A DNA stretch of 64,000 nt from Methylocystis sp. IM3. Its GTDB lineage: Bacteria; Pseudomonadota; Alphaproteobacteria; Rhizobiales; Beijerinckiaceae. Under the pieces are notes generated by a model. That model had not been told where the DNA came from and did no database searches. It worked only from the letters and a program-made list of their open reading frames with translations. A program made the position numbers and the translations under genes. Shown in pieces: positions 63,974 to 64,000 of this stretch. How positions within the stretch are numbered: position 1 is the first letter of the stretch; each line of letters starts with the position of its first letter. Where the stretch lies: assembly GCF_038070105.1 (NCBI RefSeq), contig NZ_JBBPBZ010000006.1, positions 62,001-126,000 on the forward strand, read 5' to 3'.

Positions 63974-64000
63974 AAGAGGACGGAAGCGAACAGGACAGAC
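63970..64000 (+). CDS. Next gene, 5' end only (expected topo VI subunit A)
   Basis: ATG overlaps the subunit B stop and reads MKEDGSEQDR to the window edge. Identity is inferred from the usual B-A gene pairing, as there is too little sequence to confirm. Confidence 0.55.
   Translation, partial: MKEDGSEQDR

Noticed and set aside
1..64000. tRNA, rRNA or CRISPR
   Set aside because: I looked for T-arm-like sequences and regularly spaced repeats by eye and found none convincing; a covariance-model scan would be decisive.

Overview
The window is chromosome-like DNA of high GC content from an alphaproteobacterium, most likely of the order Hyphomicrobiales. The evidence is protein flavour only: OprP-type porins with N-terminal coiled coils, a QseBC-like pair, an AIF-type Rieske reductase, and MarR-EmrAB-TolC and SulP/carbonic anhydrase pairs. 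A methylotroph or methanotroph of the Methylocystaceae/Beijerinckiaceae type is a reasonable guess, but no diagnostic methane or methanol gene is present. No rRNA, tRNA or CRISPR array was seen.

Layout. 0-3 kb is a degraded zone with an IS3 remnant and several small secreted proteins, two of them an inverted paralogous pair. 3-15 kb holds a porin, a convergent two-component system (response regulator and kinase) and an RND efflux locus. That locus runs adaptor, small secreted protein, pump, second adaptor, NodT-type outer-membrane lipoprotein and a Cys-rich protein; the two adaptor genes share a ~0.93-kb near-identical direct repeat flanking the pump. 15.7-19 kb has a double beta-barrel protein, a DsbA-fold oxidoreductase, the tail of a lost cytochrome c gene and two IS6 remnants. 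19-25.7 kb looks like a phosphate/nucleotide scavenging module: a Tat-exported SoxB-like nucleotidase, a QseB/PmrA-like regulator with its kinase and a PmrA-box-like site in the divergent promoter, then an OprP/OprO-like porin. An intact IS5-family element sits exactly at the porin stop codon.

25.8-27.1 kb is a transposon graveyard (IS6, TniA). 27.7-35 kb carries housekeeping and stress genes: DUF2231 membrane protein, AlkA, DUF488, a LysR regulator divergent from an SDR and an FMN reductase, and a MarR with a Cys-rich tail next to a thioredoxin-like protein. 35.6-44.5 kb is inorganic carbon, ion and redox: beta-carbonic anhydrase and SulP transporter with a PII-like remnant, a Kef-type antiporter, a mini cytochrome c abutting a ferric-reductase-like flavoprotein, and a Rieske/AIF reductase. 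45-49.7 kb is a complete marR-emrA-emrB-tolC efflux operon. 50-51.7 kb has DoxX and a DODA-type dioxygenase plus truncated NUDIX and Mth938-like genes.

51.8-64 kb is the most unusual part. It groups genes whose families are typical of archaea or rare in bacteria: a membrane-anchored ClpP-class protease, CapA, ThpR (2H phosphoesterase), a stand-alone THUMP protein, RtcA RNA cyclase with a tiny acidic partner, a discoidin-glycosidase giant, PolX, and DNA topoisomerase VI subunit B with the first codons of the next gene (expected subunit A) at the window edge. I read this as a possible imported nucleic-acid repair/topology module; no function has been shown for the group as a whole.
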